DNA of 64,000 bases from Clitoria ternatea (taxonomy: Eukaryota; Streptophyta; Magnoliopsida; Fabales; Fabaceae): assembly GCA_037962975.1 (NCBI GenBank), contig CM075675.1, positions 46,918,501-46,982,500 on the forward strand, in the 5' to 3' direction. A model generated the notes under the pieces. It saw only the letters and a program-made list of their open reading frames with translations, had not been told where the DNA came from and searched no databases. Both the position numbers and the translations under genes were made by a program. Shown piece by piece: positions 58,901-64,000 of this stretch; the stretch's first letter is position 1, and each line of letters starts with the position of its first letter.

Positions 58901-59534
58901 TTTTTGTTTCTTGTTTGCAAGGAACTATTAATTTTAATTTATAAATTCTCACTTGGCAGTTACTTGTGAGTTGGGAGACAGAAATGTCAATTACAGAAAA
59001 ATAAAATAATTTATAAATATAATCCCACAGTGGAAAAACTTAATCAACACCCAGCAGAATGATCGGTGTACTAATTTTATAATCTAAAAGTTTGTGAACT
59101 CAATGAACTAATTTGACATTACAAATATGATTCTAGAAAGAATTTACTGCTACGCCAACGAAACTTTTTGCGTATCTTTATGTGATGTACTTCATGGTAT
59201 AGAGAATATGGTATAATTTAAATGTTTGAAGTGCTGTTATTGATCTTTATGTGCAAAATTGATTGACTTGTATTCTAATTTTAATTTTGATGACAGATAA
59301 ATTTCCTCCTAGCTTGAGAGTGCCTCTTTCTCTCAAAAGTTCTCTTCGTTATGGTGAAAATCCTCATCAAAAAGCTGCATTCTATGTTAACAAAAAGACT
59401 TTCTGAGGTTAACACTGGTGGAATTGCTACAGCCATCCAACACCATGGAAAGGTGGGAAGTCAGCTACGACTTTCTTTTGTCTAGTAATCTGAAATCACT
59501 GTTAACAAATTTTATATATTTTATAAGCAGGTAT

Positions 59535-61980
59535 TGTGACGTCCTACGTCTTTTTACCTTTATTTATATCCGATTAATTATTTTTCACAATAAATTTTTC
59601 GCGTTTAATGATAATTAATTAGGTCCTAATGTAAAATAACATTTATTTTTCTTAAGCATACTCAAAATACTAAACAATAGTGAATAAATCAAATAATGGA
59701 ATGGAATTAATTAGAATAAGTGGAAGAAGAAAAATGAAGTCAGGGGTCACTCGCTTGAGCGAGACCCTGATTCGCTTAAGCGGAACCAGTGAAGGTCGCT
59801 TAGGCGAGTTCCTACTCGCTTGAGCGAGTTCTACATTTTAAACCTGAGTTAATTACGAGACTTGCAAGGAAAATTCACAACAATTCAATCTTTTACTCGG
59901 AAATGGTCCTCTCAGTCATACCTCGCTCGGGAACATCTTAACCTTCCTTCACTCGGAAGGGGTTCTCTCGGTCATGCCTCGCTCGGAAACACCCTAACCT
60001 TCCTTCACTCGGAAAGGGTTCTCTCGGTCATGCCTCACTCGGACGAGACTGAATCCGCTAGGGCGAGATTCGTCCAGTAGTCAGCTATACTACAGCAGAC
60101 ACAATTCATCCATTTTTCATCATTCATGACCCACAATTATTTACAAAACCTGTCCATAGCAATTTATCAATTACATCTACTATTGGCTCCGTGCCAATAT
60201 ATATATATATATATATATCAAATTCATGAAAATCGACACCGATCACATCAGCATCACCACCATACCACTTCAGCAACATGAATTCATATCCACATTAATC
60301 AACATACCAATTTTAGATTAGTTCACACACACAAGCAACATATTATAGCATCACATACACAGAAAACTCATTACACATTACACACATAATTCATTTCATA
60401 ATTCCTCGGTTCCTTGGCATCAATCCTCCGCTTGGCGCACCTCCGGGGCTCCGACCTCTTCCCTGTCACTGGTTACTAAATTAGAAGAAAACCACAGCAA
60501 GGGTGAGTGTTTGGCATCATAATTAATCTAGAACGGAAATTAAATAACCAAATGCATGTGTATAAACTCCATCCGAATGCTTTATTCTCAAATTGCAAGT
60601 CACAATCAGCAAATATAATTAAGTACATACACATCATCACACAATACTAATAATTCCATCAATTATCACCACTGACTCTCACACAAAATCAACGCCTAGT
60701 ATCTGGATACTAAAGGATCGGCCTTCAGCTGGGGGTCCTACTTGACACCCCGTGAACCCTGCTTGGTTCACCGAGTCCTGCTTGACTCTCCACCTCAACC
60801 ACTGGGTCCTACTTGACCACTGGGTAGCTCAACTGGGCACAAAAACCACGGGAGCCGGAAACAAGGGGCTATACATACCGTCGGCCGTCCCACACCACGC
60901 AATTATACATATATAATTCACATTCCTCATATCATATCACAAGTGGCCATCAACAACAGCACATACTCATCAAATAGGCGACCTACTTGTCAAGCCCGCC
61001 ATCACATTGCCACTATACACTTCGATTTATCACAACGTCAAGTATTTTAATCTCATAATCATTGTAAGCCATACACAATCCTAAACCGATCGGTGTCCAT
61101 ATTCATACATACATACACATACAACTATCATCCAGTAATATTTCTTACCGTTTTCATAATTGGTTCGACGACCCGGACCCAAAATATGTACCTATTCTAA
61201 TTAATTACAACCCGAACACCCCCCCTACCTCGATTCCAAGCTTTGACGATTTGTTCTTGATGCCGATTGCGTCCTCTAAGTGCTGGGTTCAAGGTTCTAC
61301 CTCCGAATCCAACACCCGCTTCATCACTCGGTCCTCCGACGTTCGTTTCGCTACCTACGGAGGTCGAAATGCAAAACCCATAAACGTGATATTACCCTCA
61401 TTGTTTCAAATACCGTTTTTTAAGCTCCCATGCACTGGAGGAATGGAAAATGGAAGCTTCCCCCACCATGCATGGCCATTCGGTTAGGGAGTGAAAATGA
61501 AAAGGGAGGGGATAACTCAATTCAAATGGTCCATTGTACTCACCTCGAAGCCACGACCTCAAAAACGGGGTTATTTCGAAGTTTTGACGCGGAATAGGTT
61601 TTCCCTTGGAGCATGCAACTCTCGGCAGTGTGAGGGAGGAGGAGAAGAAGAAGAAGAAGTTGGCGTGAAATGAATGAGGAAGAAGAAAGAATTTTAATTA
61701 TTTAAGACTCAAGGGCAAAACTGTCTTTTCTCCATTTCTTTTATATTTTCTTTGAAAGTTTTAATTAAACTTTTACCTTTTACCCCCATCGGTAACTTCT
61801 AAATTTACCTCATTCTAATTTCACCTCATTTAACTCTTTTGTAATTAATCAACCAAATAAATTTATTTATTTCCACAATAGTTAATTATTTATAATTGCC
61901 TTTATATCAAATAAATCTCTAAAACAATTATTAATATTTTCCGCTAATCATAATTTTACTAAAATATTAGGGATGTTACA
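59535..61980 (-). mobile_element. Solo LTR of the element B family in ATIC intron 7, TSD ggtat
   Basis: In plus orientation it starts TGTGACGTCC and ends GGATGTTACA, the reverse of element B ends, with perfect TSD ggtat (59530-59534 and 61981-61985). It shares 'ggtcctacttgaccactggg', 'tgaaccctgcttggttcacc' and 'cgcttggcgcacctccgg' blocks with the element B LTR on the opposite strand. TCGCT..AGCGA palindromes are at 59,750-59,830, CTCGG arrays at 59,890-60,040, a (TA)n run at 60197-60218. No internal region remains. It stretches intron 7 to 3.3 kb. Confidence 0.9.
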
Positions 61981-62207
61981 GGTATCATGTTTGGCAATAA
62001 GAGTTTTTGACTGAAAAATTGTTTATTTTGACTTAGAGCACCGGTTAAGAAATCAAGAATGGTTATTGTGGGAAAATATGTTTTGAATTGGGATGCATTG
62101 GAAATCTCAAGGAGTGCGCCTTTATGATCGTTTTCAATACAAAGAAAATTCATTCTTGATTCCTCAACAACTATAAGTTCACATTTCTCTTTTAAATTAA
62201 TTGAGTT

Positions 62208-62676
62208 CTTAGTCCCTCTAGTTTGGACCAAGTGCAGTTTTAGTCCCCTTTGATTTTATTTTACTTAAAACTCTAAAATTATTATTTTTTATTCAAATAT
62301 CTGGGTGTTTAAGATGTAACTGTGATATGAAATAATTTTATAAGTATAGAACTAGAAGTAAGAAATTTAGTAGAAACTTGATAAAATTTGAAGTGCCTTA
62401 AGATGTCAGATTAGGGTTTGACAAGGGGAAGTTCTTATATTTTTCATTCTGGAAAAATTTGTTGTTTCATGAGTGATTTTTTAAGTAAAAAACAATTTTT
62501 AAAAAAATTGTTATTTCATTGTGTAGAAAAATGAAAATTTCAAGGTTTGGGTTAAAGAAAATCAAAGAGGGGACTGAAATTGCTAAATTTTAAAGGGAAC
62601 ATAATTGGCTAAATGTACTTGAGGGACCAAAATTATACATATTTCAAACTAGAGGAACCAAAATTGCAATTAAGCC
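62208..62676. mobile_element. Imperfect inverted-repeat element in ATIC intron 7
   Basis: The arm 'tagtccctctagtttg' (62210-62225) pairs with 'caaactagaggaacca' (62645-62660) at 14 of 16 bases. Further inner matches include 'agtcccctttgatttt' (62,242) against 'aatcaaagaggggact' (62,560). About 470 bp long, no coding. This 'TTAGTCCCT...' type of fold-back is common in plant introns. A TSD was not found. Confidence 0.5.
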
Positions 62677-64000
62677 TATACTTTTAGTTAATATTCATAA
62701 ATCATAATTCATTCAACACTACAGCCTTGACATTCTGATGCAGGAGATGTTGTATAATAACTACTTAGATGCTGATGCTGCCTGGAACTGTGTGTGTGAG
62801 TTCAGGAGCCCCACGTGTGTAGTAGTGAAGCATACTAATCCGTGTGGGGTAGCATCACGTGATGACATTCTTGAAGCCTACAGACTAGCTGTTAAAGCTG
62901 ATCCCGTGAGTGCATTTGGTGGAATTGTAGCTTTCAATGTGGAAATTGATGAGGTAAATATTCTATGTGAATTGTAGTATGTATGTTAGGAATCGGGAAT
63001 TTTTCTGAATATGTATCCAGTGAACATGTTCAATCTGGCAAGCAATTTGAGTTCAGCATGCCAAGTGCCACTCAAAATAGTTAACTCCATCTAGTAGGAT
63101 AATGCTTGATTGTTAGTGTTGTTGCTGCATTATTTTCAAGATTAAAATATTGTCTTCTCATGAAGTGATACGGATGATCCGGTCCTTGGTTTTGCATTTA
63201 AAGCGAAGGACTAGGATCGGGTCCTGTGTGATGTCTCATTTTTGAAGATGGAGGCACTTTCCATATATTTATTCTTAAGATCCCATCTTGGCAACAAGGA
63301 GCAGCAATATATATTTGATGTTTGTTTTTTATATTCTAGGCTGTTGCTAAAGAAATTCGAGAATTCAGAAGCCCGACAGATGGGGAGACAAGGATGTTCT
63401 ATGAAATAGTGGTTGCACCCAATTACACAGAGAAGGGACTTGAGATTCTTCGTGGGAAGTCTAAGACTTTAAGGATTCTTGAAGCAAAAAAGAATGAAGC
63501 AGGAAAGCTTTCACTCAGACAAGTTGGTGGAGGATGGTTAGCTCAGGATTCAGATGACTTAACCCCACATGACATCAACTTCAATGTAGTCTCTGAGAGG
63601 TCTCCACAGGATGATGAGCTTCATGATGCAGAGTTTGCGTGGCTGTGTGTGAAGCATGTCAAAAGCAATGCTATTGTGATAGCTAAGGTTGTCATCTGTC
63701 TCGTGATGAAACTTCTCTATGCCTCAATGAAATAGTTTTTAGAATCCGATCCCTTCTGTTAATTTTTGCAGAACAATTGTATGTTAGGTATGGGAAGTGG
63801 GTAACCAAACGGTCTGGAGAGTTTAAGAATAGCAATGAGGAAAGCTGGAGATGATGTTAAAGGAGCAGCCTTGGCTAGTGATGCCTTCTTCCCCTTTGGT
63901 AAGTGTTATTTTTATAAAAAAATATTTACAATACAGGAATTCATTGTGGTTGCTGTGTTATAAAGAAGACATTTAGTTGTGGGTAAACTATTATTTCTTT

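Larger units (their letters stand above)
55893..63898 (+). pseudogene. ATIC: ATIC: bifunctional AICAR formyltransferase/IMP cyclohydrolase, 3' end outside window, two disabling lesions
   Basis: Exons: 55893-55956, 57033-57108, 57327-57423, 58065-58167, 58303-58436, 58720-58897, 59297-59452, 62744-62953, 63340-63687 and 63772-63898; all introns are GT-AG. The enzyme does the last two steps to IMP in purine synthesis. Exons 2-6 hold the cyclohydrolase (MGS-like) domain: YTIVSTGGTAAALE, GRVKTLHPNIHGGILARRD, NIDIGGPAMIRAAAKNHKD. Exons 7-10 hold the transferase: SLRYGENPHQKAAFY, VVKHTNPCGVASRDD with the catalytic Lys-His, SAFGGIVAF and SNAIVIAK. Lesions: an extra A near 59398 shifts the frame and gives TGA at 59404-59406; TAA at 63802-63804 replaces a codon that is Gln in relatives (by memory). 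Intron 7 contains a 2.4-kb solo LTR. All other exons are clean, so decay is recent, or assembly errors are involved. Confidence 0.8.

Noticed and set aside
63772..63898. Exon 10 stop avoided by alternative splicing
   Set aside because: The acceptor at 63771 gives the correct family frame up to the TAA, and no better acceptor after the stop keeps the following codons in frame with exon 9.

Overview
The window is nuclear DNA of a flowering plant, most likely a legume. Evidence: introns with GT-AG borders, AT-rich intergenic DNA, Ty3/gypsy, Ty1/copia, LINE and CACTA-type elements, and two plant genes whose exons read well as a clock co-activator of the LNK family and as the purine enzyme ATIC. 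The legume assignment is an inference from how those two proteins and the LTR families look; no search was run.

Layout. 1-7.9 kb is a graveyard: an LTR fragment, a CACTA transposase remnant split by a solo LTR (606-1907, TSD gaaac), a small fold-back element, a LINE fragment, and a solo LTR (4566-7202) that sits inside an older LTR. 7,925-44,260 is one Ty3/gypsy element of Tat type (element A, TSD agaag, coding on the minus strand) swollen to 36 kb by three direct insertions. These are element B (11062-20679, TSD gggga), element E (22813-33490, TSD tagaa) and LTR-only element C (35672-41477, TSD ccagt), which itself carries solo LTR D (38126-39695, TSD gtatc). Element A has a second gene on the opposite (plus) strand, driven from its own TATA region, with a gypsy-type transposase-like domain followed by a coiled coil. 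Element E is the youngest and best preserved, a Tekay/Del-type element with PBS, gag, pol, chromodomain tail and PPT, but with two breaks.

44.3-48.6 kb holds an apparently intact LNK gene (seven exons, 372 codons, plus strand). 48.5-55.5 kb is intergenic, with a decayed copia element on the minus strand and one orphan exon-like segment.

55.9 kb to the end is the ATIC (purH-type) gene, plus strand, ten exons visible and the 3' end outside the window. It looks broken: one extra base in exon 7 causes a premature stop, exon 10 has an in-frame stop, and intron 7 holds a solo LTR (59535-61980, TSD ggtat) of the element B family. The only other upstream ATG frame, which looks like a plastid transit peptide, is out of frame with the enzyme.

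The two single-copy genes have no functional link visible here. The most interesting signals are the decayed ATIC copy, the multi-level nest with exact target duplications, the antisense gene of element A, and the dense short-motif arrays (CCGAGTG heptamers, TCGCT..AGCGA palindromes, GATCG hairpins) inside the long LTRs.
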